The notes under the pieces were generated by a model. It was not told the DNA's origin. It ran no database searches and saw nothing but the letters and a program-made list of their open reading frames with translations. From Bradyrhizobium sp. CSA207 (GTDB lineage Bacteria > Pseudomonadota > Alphaproteobacteria > Rhizobiales > Xanthobacteraceae): a stretch of DNA of 64,000 nucleotides. The DNA is taken from NCBI RefSeq assembly GCF_029051685.1, contig NZ_JAACFT010000036.1:1-64000 (forward strand), in the 5' to 3' direction. Position numbers and translations under genes: made by a program. The first letter of the stretch is position 1; the number at the start of each line of letters is the position of its first letter. Of the stretch, positions 1 to 9,211 are shown in pieces.

Positions 1-307
1 GTCCCCGTGTGGCACCCCCCTCCCTGCCCCTCCCCCACAAGGGGGGAGGGAACGGAGAGTGCGCGGTGTTGGCCCGACTCGATTCGACTTCAATTCATCA
101 CGCTCTAGGAATGCCTCAACCGCTGGGCGATGTCGGGAGCACTGCTTTTCGCGCCATCCCCTGTTTGTGGCATTGCGCGGGGCTCGTCAAAAAACCAAAG
201 CATTCTCGTGACATACCAGCTGGGCGCGCCATCAACTTGCCACGAAGGTGCCCCTGAGTTCAGATGGTTCTGAATGATTTGCGCTGTGGCAGCGGGGAGA
301 GCTTGAA
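1..307. other. Intergenic stretch with a GC-rich palindromic repeat at its left edge
   Basis: No convincing gene lies here. The first ~51 bases hold a pyrimidine/purine inverted repeat (CCCTCCCTGCCCCTCCCCCA followed by AAGGGGGGAGGG), related to the elements near 55.6 and 57.8 kb. An 82-codon open frame at 9-257 has no credible ribosome site and a composition unlike a protein. The last ~20 bases carry the leader of the next gene, with a GGGGAGAG Shine-Dalgarno just before the ATG at 308. Confidence 0.6.
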
Positions 308-901
308 ATGACGGATTTTCGTCGCCTGACGGGGATGTTTGTGGCCGCGATCGGCCTGATCCTTTCTCCGCCCCAGGCCGTCGCCCAGCAGCCCGACCGC
401 GGCGACGAGCCGGGCCTGGTCGCCGACGACGCCTACGAACTCGATCCGGAATGGCAGAAGCAGGTCGTCTACTTCCGCACCACCGAGGCGCCGGGCACCA
501 TCATCATCTCAACCTCCGAGCGCCACCTCTATCTGGTGCAGCCGGGCGGGCGTGCGATCCGCTACGGCATCGGTGTCGGCCGCGACGGCTTTCAGTGGCA
601 GGGGCTGCTGAACATCGCCAACAAGAAGGAATGGCCGGACTGGACGCCGCCGCCGGAGATGATCCAGCGCCAGCCCTATCTGCCGCGCTTCATGGCCGGC
701 GGCCCCGGCAATCCGCTCGGCGCCCGCGCCATGTATCTCGGCACCACCGTCTATCGCATCCACGGCACCAACCGTCCCGACACCATCGGCACCAAGGTCT
801 CCTCGGGCTGCTTCCGGCTGGTCAACCACGACGTGGCCGACCTCTACGATCGCGTCCCGGTCGGCACCAAGGTGGTGGTGCGGCAGAAGCCCGAACTCTG
901 A
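308..901 (+). CDS. L,D-transpeptidase (YkuD/ErfK family), periplasmic
   Basis: This 197-aa exported protein is a YkuD-fold L,D-transpeptidase, which crosslinks peptidoglycan stem peptides or attaches proteins to them. Residues 1-26 form a signal peptide ending near AVA. The catalytic signature is visible as His152 in IHG and Cys168 in SSGCFRL, with Arg170 two residues after the nucleophile. The usual SHGC is SSGC here, a variant I believe is common among rhizobial members. The start at 308 is supported by GGGGAGAG eight bases upstream. It appears monocistronic, separated from the next gene by a palindromic repeat. Which YkuD subgroup (3-3 crosslinking or lipoprotein attachment) cannot be told from sequence alone. 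Confidence 0.92.
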   Translation: MTDFRRLTGMFVAAIGLILSPPQAVAQQPDRGDEPGLVADDAYELDPEWQKQVVYFRTTEAPGTIIISTSERHLYLVQPGGRAIRYGIGVGRDGFQWQGLLNIANKKEWPDWTPPPEMIQRQPYLPRFMAGGPGNPLGARAMYLGTTVYRIHGTNRPDTIGTKVSSGCFRLVNHDVADLYDRVPVGTKVVVRQKPEL

Positions 902-913
902 GGGTTATGGTTT

Positions 914-961
914 GAGCATGATCTTCTCGGAAAAGCGCTTCGCACTTTTCCGGATCATGCT
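914..961. repeat. Short palindromic intergenic repeat
   Basis: GAGCATGATC at the left is mirrored by GGATCATGCT at the right, and an inner AAAAG/CTTTT arm adds to the stem. The whole 48-base element can fold on either strand. It sits between two same-strand genes and has no T-run, so it resembles a REP-like interspersed element more than a terminator. Confidence 0.7.
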
Positions 962-1009
962 TCCCGCCTTCGTCCAAATTCCTTTTCCCGATATTTTCGA
1001 GAGAGAGAC

Positions 1010-2050
1010 ATGATGCGCACATTTCGAGGCGGCCTGCTGATCGGGCTCGCGGTTGCCGTGCTGGTTGGCGCCCTGGCGGTGATCTATGAGTTCTACGATA
1101 CCCGCACCTTGAAGCGCACCGTTCGCCGCGGCGAGGTGTTGTGCGGCGTCAACAAGGGCCTGCCGGGCTTCTCGATCCCGGACGACAAGGGCAACTGGAC
1201 CGGCTTCGACGTCGATTTCTGCCGCGCGGTGGCCGCGGCGATCTTCAACGATCCGGCCAAGGCCAAATTCGTTCCGCTCGATGCCAGCGAGCGCTTCAAG
1301 GAATTGCAGAGCCGCAAGGTGGACATCCTCTCGCGCAACTCGACCTGGAGCATGGCGCGCGAGCTCGACTACGACCTCTATTTCCCAGCGGTTGCCTATT
1401 ACGATGGCGCAGGCTTCATGCTGCCGCGCGCGCGCAACAAGGAGACCGCGTTGGACCTGACCGGCAGCAAGGTCTGCGTGCAGTCCGGAACCACCACGGC
1501 GCTCAACGTCGCCGACTACTTCCGTGCCAACAACATGAAGTACGAAGAGGTGAAGTTCGACAAGCTCGACGACGTCGTCAAGGCCTATGATACCGGCAAG
1601 TGCGACACGCTGACCGCCGACGTCTCCCAGCTCTACGCGCTAAGGCTGAACCTGTCCAAACCCGGCGACCACATGATCCTGCCGGACATGATCTCCAAGG
1701 AGCCGCTGGCGCCCGTCGTGCGCCAGCGCGACGACGACTGGATGATGATCGTGAAGTGGACGCTCTACGCGATGATCAACGCCGAAGAGCTCGGCGTCAG
1801 CTCGGAGAACATCGACGAGGCCCTGAAGTCGAAGAAGCCCGAAGTGATGCGGCTGGTCGGCACTGAAGGCAATTACGGCGAGCAGCTCGGCCTCACCAAG
1901 GACTGGGTTGTCCGCATCATCCGCCACGTCGGCAATTACAGCGAGATGTACGAGCGCAATATCGGCGAGAAGTCCAAGCTGAAGATCCCGCGCGGCATGA
2001 ACCAGCTCTGGAACGCGGGCGGCGTGCAATACGCGCCGCCGGTGCGGTAG
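1010..2050 (+). CDS. Polar amino-acid ABC transporter substrate-binding protein (AapJ/BztA-like)
   Basis: A 346-aa family-3 periplasmic solute-binding protein. An N-terminal hydrophobic segment (about residues 4-25) is a signal peptide or membrane anchor. The mature part opens with a CGVNKGLPGF-type strand, followed by GFDVDFCRAVAAAIF, the usual ligand-domain opening, as in the general L-amino-acid binding proteins AapJ and BztA. Length matches that family (about 340 aa). No permease or ATPase genes sit beside it, so it is an orphan component that may serve a transporter elsewhere. Two ATGs (1010 and 1013) follow a GAGAGAGA Shine-Dalgarno; either could be used. Exact ligand is unknown. Confidence 0.88.
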   Translation: MMRTFRGGLLIGLAVAVLVGALAVIYEFYDTRTLKRTVRRGEVLCGVNKGLPGFSIPDDKGNWTGFDVDFCRAVAAAIFNDPAKAKFVPLDASERFKELQSRKVDILSRNSTWSMARELDYDLYFPAVAYYDGAGFMLPRARNKETALDLTGSKVCVQSGTTTALNVADYFRANNMKYEEVKFDKLDDVVKAYDTGKCDTLTADVSQLYALRLNLSKPGDHMILPDMISKEPLAPVVRQRDDDWMMIVKWTLYAMINAEELGVSSENIDEALKSKKPEVMRLVGTEGNYGEQLGLTKDWVVRIIRHVGNYSEMYERNIGEKSKLKIPRGMNQLWNAGGVQYAPPVR

Positions 2051-2056
2051 GCGGCC

Positions 2057-2168
2057 GTCATTGCGAGAAGCGGACGCCGTCGCTCGAAGAGCGATGGCGG
2101 ACGCGACGAAGCAATCCAGACTGCCTCCGCGGAAAGATTCTGGATTGCTTCGCTGCGCTCGCAATGAC
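2057..2168. repeat. CATTGCGAG-type inverted repeat, copy 1
   Basis: The element opens with GTCATTGCGAG and closes with CTCGCAATGAC. Its inner parts pair as GCAATCCAGA and TCTGGATTGC. The same arms recur at 35.85 and 46.56 kb. It lies between the binding-protein gene and the convergent acyl-CoA dehydrogenase gene. Confidence 0.85.
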
Positions 2169-2202
2169 GAGCTTGGGGCAGGCGCTGTCCCTCTTCTCCG
2201 CT

Positions 2203-2302
2203 GTCATCGCCCGCGAAGGCGGGCGATCCAGTACTCCGAGACGCCAATCGTATACGGAGAAGCCGCGGCGTACTGGATCACCCGGTCGAGCCGGGCGACG
2301 AC
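2203..2302. repeat. Second intergenic repeat (GTCATCGCCCGCGAAGG type)
   Basis: This element has two nested hairpins: GCCCGCGAAGGCGGGC near the left end and CCCGGTCGAGCCGGG near the right end, with ATCCAGTACTCC and GTACTGGAT pairing between them. Together with the preceding repeat it fills most of the 327-base gap 2051-2377, in which I see no gene. Confidence 0.7.
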
Positions 2303-2377
2303 ACCGAGTGTAAGGCGGCCCTGCCGCGCCTCACGCAATAGCCTCGAACCCGGATTTCGCTGCCCAGGCTACCGAGC

Positions 2378-3517
2378 TCAATACCCCCGCGCCCTTGCCA
2401 GCTGCTCGGTGTGGTAATTCGCATCGCCGAACAACTCCTCGCACACCCGCGCGCGCTTCATGAAGAAGCCGATGTCGAACTGGTCGGTCATGCCCATGCC
2501 GCCGTGCATCTGCACGCCTTCCTGCACCGCGCGCGTGGCGGTGGTGCCGGCGCGGGCTTTTGCCACCGCGACGGCTGACGCTGCTTTGGCAATATCGGCG
2601 TCCAGCGCCTGCAGCGCTTTCATCACGGCGGCGCGGGTGATCTCGATGTCGACATAGAGCTCCGCGGCGCGGTGCTGGAGCGCCTGGAATTCGCCGATCA
2701 GCTTGCCGAACTGCTTGCGGCTCTTCAGGTACTCGACGGTGCGGCCAAACACCTCTTCGCTCAAGCCCACCATTTCGGAGGCCACCGCGCCGCGGCCGAT
2801 GTCGAGCACGCCGTCGAGCAGGCCGGCGCCCTGATCGACCTCGCCGAGCACGCTGTCCGCGTCGACCTCGACGTTCGCGAACTCGATCCGCGCGGCGTTG
2901 TGCGCGTCGACCATGATGGTGCGCTCGACCGCGACGCCCTTGGCCGCAGGGTTGACCAGGAACAGCGTCAGGCCCTCGCGCTCACCGGGAGAGCCCACGG
3001 TGCGCGCCGCGACGATCAGGAGATCGGCGACATGGCCGTCGACAACCAGCGCCTTGGCACCGCTCAGCTTGAAACCATTGCCGGCGCGCACGGCCTGAAG
3101 ATTAGTCTGGAGCGGACGATGCTTGGCGCCCTCGTCGATCGCAAGCGTCGCAAGCAGCGAGCCGCTGGAAATCTTCGGCAAGAATTCCGCCTTCTGCGCG
3201 GCATTGCCCCCGCGATTCAGCGCCGAGGCCGCGACCACGCTGGTGGCGAGGAACGGGGACGGCATCAGGGTGCGGCCGATCTCCTCCATAATCACGCCGG
3301 CCTCGACGAAGCCGAGACCGCTGCCGCCGAACTCCTCCGGCACGAGCAGGCCGGCAAAGCCCATCTCCGCGAAGGAATGCCAAAACTCCTTGGAGAAGCC
3401 GGTTGGGTCCTTGCTGTCGCGCAAGTGCCGCAGATGCGACACCGGCGCCTTGTCACTGATCAGCCCGCGTGCGGAATCGCGGAGCATCGATTGTTCTTCG
3501 GTGAGGACGAGGGCCAT
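2378..3517 (-). CDS. Acyl-CoA dehydrogenase, probable small partner of a heteromeric pair
   Basis: A 379-aa FAD-dependent acyl-CoA dehydrogenase introducing an alpha,beta double bond into an acyl-CoA thioester. The N-terminal helical domain, a degenerate middle beta domain and the C-terminal helical domain (SRKQFGKLIGEFQALQHRAA, then MHGGMGMTDQ) are all present. The FAD signature around residue 125 (ATLAIDEGAKH) is weak compared with the upstream partner, as in the second subunits of ChsE/FadE-type heteromers. I start it at the ATG at 3517, preceded by TTGGAG, rather than at 3532, whose frame contains that ribosome site. It follows another dehydrogenase gene on the same strand. Substrate unknown; a sterol- or branched-chain-like acyl-CoA is an inference. 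Confidence 0.85.
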   Translation of the reverse strand: MALVLTEEQSMLRDSARGLISDKAPVSHLRHLRDSKDPTGFSKEFWHSFAEMGFAGLLVPEEFGGSGLGFVEAGVIMEEIGRTLMPSPFLATSVVAASALNRGGNAAQKAEFLPKISSGSLLATLAIDEGAKHRPLQTNLQAVRAGNGFKLSGAKALVVDGHVADLLIVAARTVGSPGEREGLTLFLVNPAAKGVAVERTIMVDAHNAARIEFANVEVDADSVLGEVDQGAGLLDGVLDIGRGAVASEMVGLSEEVFGRTVEYLKSRKQFGKLIGEFQALQHRAAELYVDIEITRAAVMKALQALDADIAKAASAVAVAKARAGTTATRAVQEGVQMHGGMGMTDQFDIGFFMKRARVCEELFGDANYHTEQLARARGY

Positions 3518-3559
3518 GGTGGGCTCCAACAAATGCGGTTCGACTGGATTCGGTGGTCA

Positions 3560-3647
3560 CCCTCATGGTGAGGAGGCGCGTAGCGCCGTCTCGAACCACG
3601 AGGCCATCCTTCGAGACGCGGCCTGACGGCCGCTCCTCAGGATGAGG
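3560..3647. repeat. CTCATGGTGAGG/CCTCAGGATGAGG repeat, copy 1
   Basis: The 88-base element carries CCTCATGGTGAGGAG, CGTCTCGAACCACGAGGCC, CATCCTTCGAGACGCGG and GCTCCTCAGGATGAGG. The two halves pair with each other through CGTCTCGAA and TTCGAGACG. It separates the two dehydrogenase genes, so the pair may be transcribed through a structured spacer. Related copies lie at 11.3 and 17.1 kb. Confidence 0.85.
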
Positions 3648-3654
3648 ACTTTTG

Positions 3655-4869
<1,215 letters not shown>

Positions 4870-5027
4870 GGATCGTTTCCATCATTCGAAATCGGCTTGT
4901 TGCAGGCGACTCTGAGCCATCGCTCCGTGGAATTCAACCATTTCCACGACGCGCCGCCGCGCATGCCACGCCGCATCGGGCTATAGTGGCCGGCATGGCG
5001 ATGCCTAAAAATGAAGAGGAAACAACG

Positions 5028-5573
5028 ATGCGGCTGAAACTACTTTCGCCTGGCGAAATGAGCGAGGCCCAGCGGCAGACCTATGACGAGTCGATCGCCG
5101 GCAAACGCGGCAAGCCGCCGGCGCCGATGATGGCCTGGCTGAGCAGCCCGGAGATGGCCCGTCACGCCACGCGGCTCGGCGAGGTCCTGCGCTTCGATAC
5201 GATCTTTCCGGCAAAGCTCTCGGAGATCGCGATCCTGGTGACGGCGCGGCACTGGACGGCCCATTACGAATGGTACGCCCACAAGCGCCTCGCGCTGGCG
5301 GGCGGCATGGATCCTGAAATCATCGACGCGATCCGCGACCGCCGCACACCGGAGTTCGACGATCCCAAGGCTAAGATGATCTACGATCTGGCGAAGTCGC
5401 TGCATGAGGGCCATGGCGTCGAGAAGGGCCTCTATGACGACGCGGTGAAACTGCTCGGCGAGCGCGGCGTGGTCGAGGTGATCGGCCTGTGCGGCTATTA
5501 CACGCTGGTGTCGATGACGTTGAACGCCTTCGAGTTCGGACTGCCCGAGGACGAAGTGTCGGAGCTCGCCTGA
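5028..5573 (+). CDS. Carboxymuconolactone decarboxylase/AhpD-like family protein
   Basis: A 181-aa all-helical protein of the CMD/AhpD superfamily. FDTIFPAKLSEIAILVTARHWTAHYEW matches the conserved core helices of the family. No CxxC redox pair is present where AhpD would have one; instead the segment holds ARHWTAHYEW, so it is unlikely to be a peroxidase-recycling AhpD and closer to the CMD-like branch. The start at 5028 is chosen because AAGAGGA precedes it; an upstream ATG at 4995 lacks a good ribosome site. It diverges from the dehydrogenase pair, and a VOC-family protein follows on the same strand 109 bases later. Reaction unknown. Confidence 0.8.
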   Translation: MRLKLLSPGEMSEAQRQTYDESIAGKRGKPPAPMMAWLSSPEMARHATRLGEVLRFDTIFPAKLSEIAILVTARHWTAHYEWYAHKRLALAGGMDPEIIDAIRDRRTPEFDDPKAKMIYDLAKSLHEGHGVEKGLYDDAVKLLGERGVVEVIGLCGYYTLVSMTLNAFEFGLPEDEVSELA

Positions 5574-5682
5574 TTGCCGCTCCGGTGCACAGTTTCGCAT
5601 CGGGAAACGCTGGGTTTCGGGATAGGCCAGTAGCACTGTCCCGGGGCCCGACTTAAGTGGAGCTGGTCAACGGAGCAGCCAC

Positions 5683-6177
5683 ATGCCGCAGAACCCAGCC
5701 ATCAATGCCGGCACCAGGATCGGCCACGTCCATCTCAAGGTCGCCGATCTCGATCGCGCGCTCGGCTTCTATTGCGGCGTGCTCGGTTTCGAGCTGATGC
5801 AGCGCATGGGCTCCGGTGCGGCCTTCATCTCGGCCGGCGGCTATCACCATCACATCGGGCTCAACACTTGGGAGAGCAAGGGCGGCTCGCCGCCGCCGCC
5901 GGGCACGACCGGACTCTATCACACGGCGATCCTTTATCCGACGCGGCCGGCGCTTGCGGATGCGTTGCACCGCGTGCTCACCGCCGGCATTGCGCTCGAC
6001 GGCGCCAGCGACCATGGCGTCAGCGAGGCGCTTTACCTGCGCGATCCGGACGAGAACGGCGTCGAGCTGTATTGGGACCGGCCTAGGGAGCGATGGCCGT
6101 TCGCGGCGGATGGGAAGCTTGCGATGATCACGAAACGACTGGATGTCGAGGAATTGTTACGGCAGCGGGAGGGGTGA
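5683..6177 (+). CDS. VOC-superfamily protein (glyoxalase/ring-cleavage dioxygenase fold)
   Basis: A 164-aa single vicinal-oxygen-chelate domain. The opening strand IGHVHLKVADLDRALGFYCG places a metal-binding His near residue 17; YHHHIGLNTWES near residue 55 and DPDENGVELYWDRP near residue 125 provide the other expected ligands (His and Glu). The DPDENGVELYWD ending is typical of CatE-like catechol 2,3-dioxygenase-type VOC proteins. It is one domain rather than the two of full-length extradiol dioxygenases, so the function is open. It may be co-transcribed with the CMD-like gene upstream. Confidence 0.82.
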   Translation: MPQNPAINAGTRIGHVHLKVADLDRALGFYCGVLGFELMQRMGSGAAFISAGGYHHHIGLNTWESKGGSPPPPGTTGLYHTAILYPTRPALADALHRVLTAGIALDGASDHGVSEALYLRDPDENGVELYWDRPRERWPFAADGKLAMITKRLDVEELLRQREG

Positions 6178-6212
6178 ACTTCGCTCTCACCTCGTCATTG
6201 CGAGCGCAGCCC

Positions 6213-6300
6213 GTAGGGTGGGTTAGCGAAGCGTAACCCACCACGCTTCGGCAAAATGCCGGACTAAGTTGGTGGGTTACGCTTCGCTAACCCACCCTAC
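6213..6300. repeat. GTAGGGTGGGTTAGCG inverted repeat, copy 1
   Basis: The left arm GTAGGGTGGGTTAGCGAAGC and right arm GCTTCGCTAACCCACCCTAC are exact reverse complements, separated by a variable centre. It lies between convergent genes. The right-hand CTA (6297-6299) is read on the minus strand as the TAG stop of the MFS gene, so repeat and gene overlap by three bases. Confidence 0.95.
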
Positions 6301-7532
6301 GAAGTCTTCATGTGAGGCACCCCCCGCACCATGATCATCGCGGCCGCCACGACCTCCAGCGCGATGCAGAGGTAGAACGGCAGCGAATAGCCGCCGGAGA
6401 GATCGCGCAGAAAGCCGACCACGCCGGGGCCGAACGCATAGGTCACCTGGTTGATCGCGGTGTTGAGGCTGATCAACACGCCGAACGAGGCCGAATCGAA
6501 CTCTCGCTGCACGATCAGCGACGGCAGCGTGATGAGGTTGCCGACCGAGAAACCGAACACCGCGCAAGCTGCGATCAGCACGTAGTCATTGTGCAAATTG
6601 ATGACGACGAGGAGCGCCGCGGCCTGGCTCAGGAACGACAGCGCCGAGGCAAGGCGCTGGTTGAGGCGGTCGATCACCATCGAGAACAGCACGCGGCCGA
6701 CCACCGCCATCGCGGTCAGCACCGCCACCGCGACCGCCGCGCGCTCGCGCCCGATCACGGGATCGAGGAACGAGATCAGGTGTACGATGAAGCCGACCTG
6801 CGCGAACAGCACCAGCGCGAACGCGATCGTCACGGTCAGGAAACCGACGTCGCGCATGGCGTGCGTGCGGATCTGCGCCGACGATTGCGGCTTCGCTTTC
6901 TCGGCCCCACGCCAGCCGTGGAGATCGGGCGGACGGCCGACGACGATCAGGATCACCGGCACGAGCAGCACCAGCATGGCGCCGGCGACGGTAAACATCG
7001 CGCTGGCGAAGCCGATCTGGCCGATCAAGGTCACCAGCAGCGGCACGCCGACGATGCCGCCGAAACTGGCGCCATTGAGCGCCAGGCTGATCGCCATGCC
7101 GCGCTTCTGGTCGAACCACAGGCTGATCGTGTTGGTGATCATGGCAAGGCTGGTGCCGGCCCAGCCGAAGGCGAGCACGGCATTCGCCAGATAAAGCTGC
7201 CAGGGCTCGCGCACCGCGCCGATCGCAACCGCGGCGGCCGACATCGCCAGCGTGCCCGCGATCAGGCCGAGCCGCGGGCCATATTTGTTGACGGCTTCGC
7301 CCACGAAGACCACGAGCAGCGCGCCGAACAGGTAGAAGAACGTGGTGCACGAGGAGATCAGCGAGGCCGACCAGCCGTGCGCACGCTGGAGCTCGGCGAC
7401 ATAGACGCTCTGGCCGTAGAAGCCGAGCCCCCAGCCGAATGTCGCAAGCAGGAAACAGACCGCAACGATGCGCCAGCCTTCGTAGCGGAGGGAGGATTCG
7501 TCGATCGCGGGATGTTGAGGATTGTCGAGCAT
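6297..7532 (-). CDS. Major facilitator superfamily transporter
   Basis: A 411-aa inner-membrane carrier with about twelve hydrophobic helices in two six-helix halves. The loop after helix 2 has a degenerate MFS motif (GEAVNKYGPRLGLI), and the central loop (about residues 195-225) is polar, as expected. It resembles monocarboxylate/oxalate-formate type MFS members, but the substrate is not readable. The stop codon is contributed by an intergenic repeat, giving the C-terminus HMKTS. The start at 7532 has only a weak GGTAAG upstream. It is followed, in transcript order, by the convergent VOC gene. Confidence 0.85.
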   Translation of the reverse strand: MLDNPQHPAIDESSLRYEGWRIVAVCFLLATFGWGLGFYGQSVYVAELQRAHGWSASLISSCTTFFYLFGALLVVFVGEAVNKYGPRLGLIAGTLAMSAAAVAIGAVREPWQLYLANAVLAFGWAGTSLAMITNTISLWFDQKRGMAISLALNGASFGGIVGVPLLVTLIGQIGFASAMFTVAGAMLVLLVPVILIVVGRPPDLHGWRGAEKAKPQSSAQIRTHAMRDVGFLTVTIAFALVLFAQVGFIVHLISFLDPVIGRERAAVAVAVLTAMAVVGRVLFSMVIDRLNQRLASALSFLSQAAALLVVINLHNDYVLIAACAVFGFSVGNLITLPSLIVQREFDSASFGVLISLNTAINQVTYAFGPGVVGFLRDLSGGYSLPFYLCIALEVVAAAMIMVRGVPHMKTS

Positions 7533-7557
7533 TTTTGCTTACCGCTTGTTTTGCTCC

Positions 7558-7679
7558 GTCATGCCCGGGCATAGCCGTCTGAAGGACGGCGTCGCTTCCG
7601 CTCGCCTATGCCCGGGCATCCACGTTCTTTTTTTCGCGCAGCAAAGACGTGGATGGCCGGGACAAGCCCGGCCATGACG
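7558..7679. repeat. CATGCCCGGGC/GGCCATGAC inverted repeat, copy 1
   Basis: The element holds GTCATGCCCGGGCAT, an inner ATGCCCGGGCATCCACG, then ACGTGGATGGCCGGGACAAG and CCCGGCCATGAC. The halves pair through CCACGT and ACGTGG. It sits between two same-strand MFS genes; a related copy lies at 39.96 kb. Confidence 0.85.
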
Positions 7680-7755
7680 ACATCTATTAACTCTCTCTCA
7701 GAAAATCACTTCGACAGCGATCGAAGTATCAACGCTGCTGCCAGCCTCCTGCCAG

Positions 7756-9015
7756 TCAGATCGCGTCCGGGAACTCGCCCATCGCTGCTTCCAGCCGTGC
7801 CCTGCGGCGGCGGGCCCAGGAGACGAGCGAGAGCACGACGAGGCCGAGCAGCGCCGGCGGGAATACCACCATGTTCACCGCGGACCAGCCGAAATTGGCG
7901 AGCAGCTGGCCCGACGAGAACGAGCCGATCGCCATCATGCCGAACACCAGGAAATCGTTGAAGGCCTGCACCTTGTTGCGTTCCTGCGGGCGGTGCGTCT
8001 CCAGCACCAGCGCGGAGGCGCCGATGAAGGAGAAATTCCACCCCACACCCAGCACGATCAGCGTGGCCCAGAAGTGCATCGCGGTGATGCCGGAGAGACC
8101 GATCGTGGCGGCACCTGCTTCCAGCAGCAGGCCGGCGGCGACGATTCTGGGCGCACCGAAACGGGCGATCAGCGCGCCGGTGAAGAAGCTCGGTCCGTAC
8201 ATGGCGACGATGTGCCATTGAATGCCGAAATTGGAATCGCTGAGGCTAAGGCCGCACAGCTTCATGGCGAGCGGCGCCGAGGTCATCACCAGGTTCATCA
8301 TGGGATAGGCGATGACGCCGCACAACGCCGCCGCGATGAAGCGCGGCTGGGTCACGATTGTGAGCAGTGGCCGCCCGCCATGGAGATCCGCCGGCGCCGG
8401 CCTCGGCATGTCGACGCCGGCGACGATGCCCATCGCGACCAGCGCGACCGCAGCCTGCACCAGGAAGCTGAAGGCGAACAGATAAGGCGACCAGACGTCC
8501 ATGGTCCATTGCACGAGCTGCGGACCGAGCACGCCGGCGAACACGCCGCCGGCCATCACCCAGGACACCGCCTTGGGCCGGTACGCCGCGCTGGCACCGT
8601 CGGCGGCGGCGAAGCGATAGGATTGCGCCACCGCGCCATAGAGGCCGCCGAGGAAGGTCGCGACACAGAACAGCGTGAACGAAGCGTGCAGGATCGCGAA
8701 CGAGCCGAGCAGGCCGGTGAGCGTGCCGCAACCGGTGCCGATGACGAAGGCGGCGCGGCGGCCGAAGCGGCGCGAGATCGCGCCGGTCGGCAGCGTGCCG
8801 GCGGCAAGCCCCACCACATACATCGATATCGGCACGGTCGCGAACGACATGTCGGGCGCAAGCGTGGCGCCGACGATCGCGCCGGTGGCGAAGATCACCG
8901 CCGAATTGGCGCCGGTCAGCGCCTGCGCCGCCGCAAGGCGCACCACATTGGTACGCACGCGGGCGCCGGCGCCGGCAGCGATTTCGTCGGTAGAAGTCAC
9001 GTCAAGCATCGGCAT
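7756..9015 (-). CDS. Major facilitator superfamily transporter
   Basis: A second MFS carrier, about 419 aa, with twelve hydrophobic segments and the helix 2-3 signature GAISRRFGRRAAFVIG. The N-terminal ~30 residues before the first helix (VVRLAAAQALTGANSAVIFATGAIVG) are polar. The start is uncertain: the ATG at 9015 follows GGGGCGGA, an ATG at 9009 follows GGAAA, and a GTG at 9036 extends the frame but lacks a ribosome site. It is transcribed away from the peptidase gene. Substrate unknown. Confidence 0.84.
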   Translation of the reverse strand: MPMLDVTSTDEIAAGAGARVRTNVVRLAAAQALTGANSAVIFATGAIVGATLAPDMSFATVPISMYVVGLAAGTLPTGAISRRFGRRAAFVIGTGCGTLTGLLGSFAILHASFTLFCVATFLGGLYGAVAQSYRFAAADGASAAYRPKAVSWVMAGGVFAGVLGPQLVQWTMDVWSPYLFAFSFLVQAAVALVAMGIVAGVDMPRPAPADLHGGRPLLTIVTQPRFIAAALCGVIAYPMMNLVMTSAPLAMKLCGLSLSDSNFGIQWHIVAMYGPSFFTGALIARFGAPRIVAAGLLLEAGAATIGLSGITAMHFWATLIVLGVGWNFSFIGASALVLETHRPQERNKVQAFNDFLVFGMMAIGSFSSGQLLANFGWSAVNMVVFPPALLGLVVLSLVSWARRRRARLEAAMGEFPDAI

Positions 9016-9211
9016 TTCCGCCCCAAAGGAGCTCACAAGGGCCTAGTTGATTCCCGGCACTATGGAGGGGCGCGGGAGGGGGAGCAACCGGCGCAAACGG
9101 GCGCAGGCCATGCCTCTGACGCAATCGGACCGATGATACCGGGCCACGCTCTTGACGGCTTGCGCTCGATCAAATCCTATCCCGCCGCGCGATGTTTGCG
9201 GAGTTTGCATC

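Noticed and set aside
9..257. An 82-codon open frame near the left edge
   Set aside because: It starts within a palindromic repeat, has no ribosome site and no recognisable sequence.
2203..2302. Possible transfer RNA or attachment site near the repeats after the binding-protein gene
   Set aside because: The hairpins do not form a cloverleaf and no CCA or T-loop motif was found. The sequence fits the interspersed-repeat pattern.
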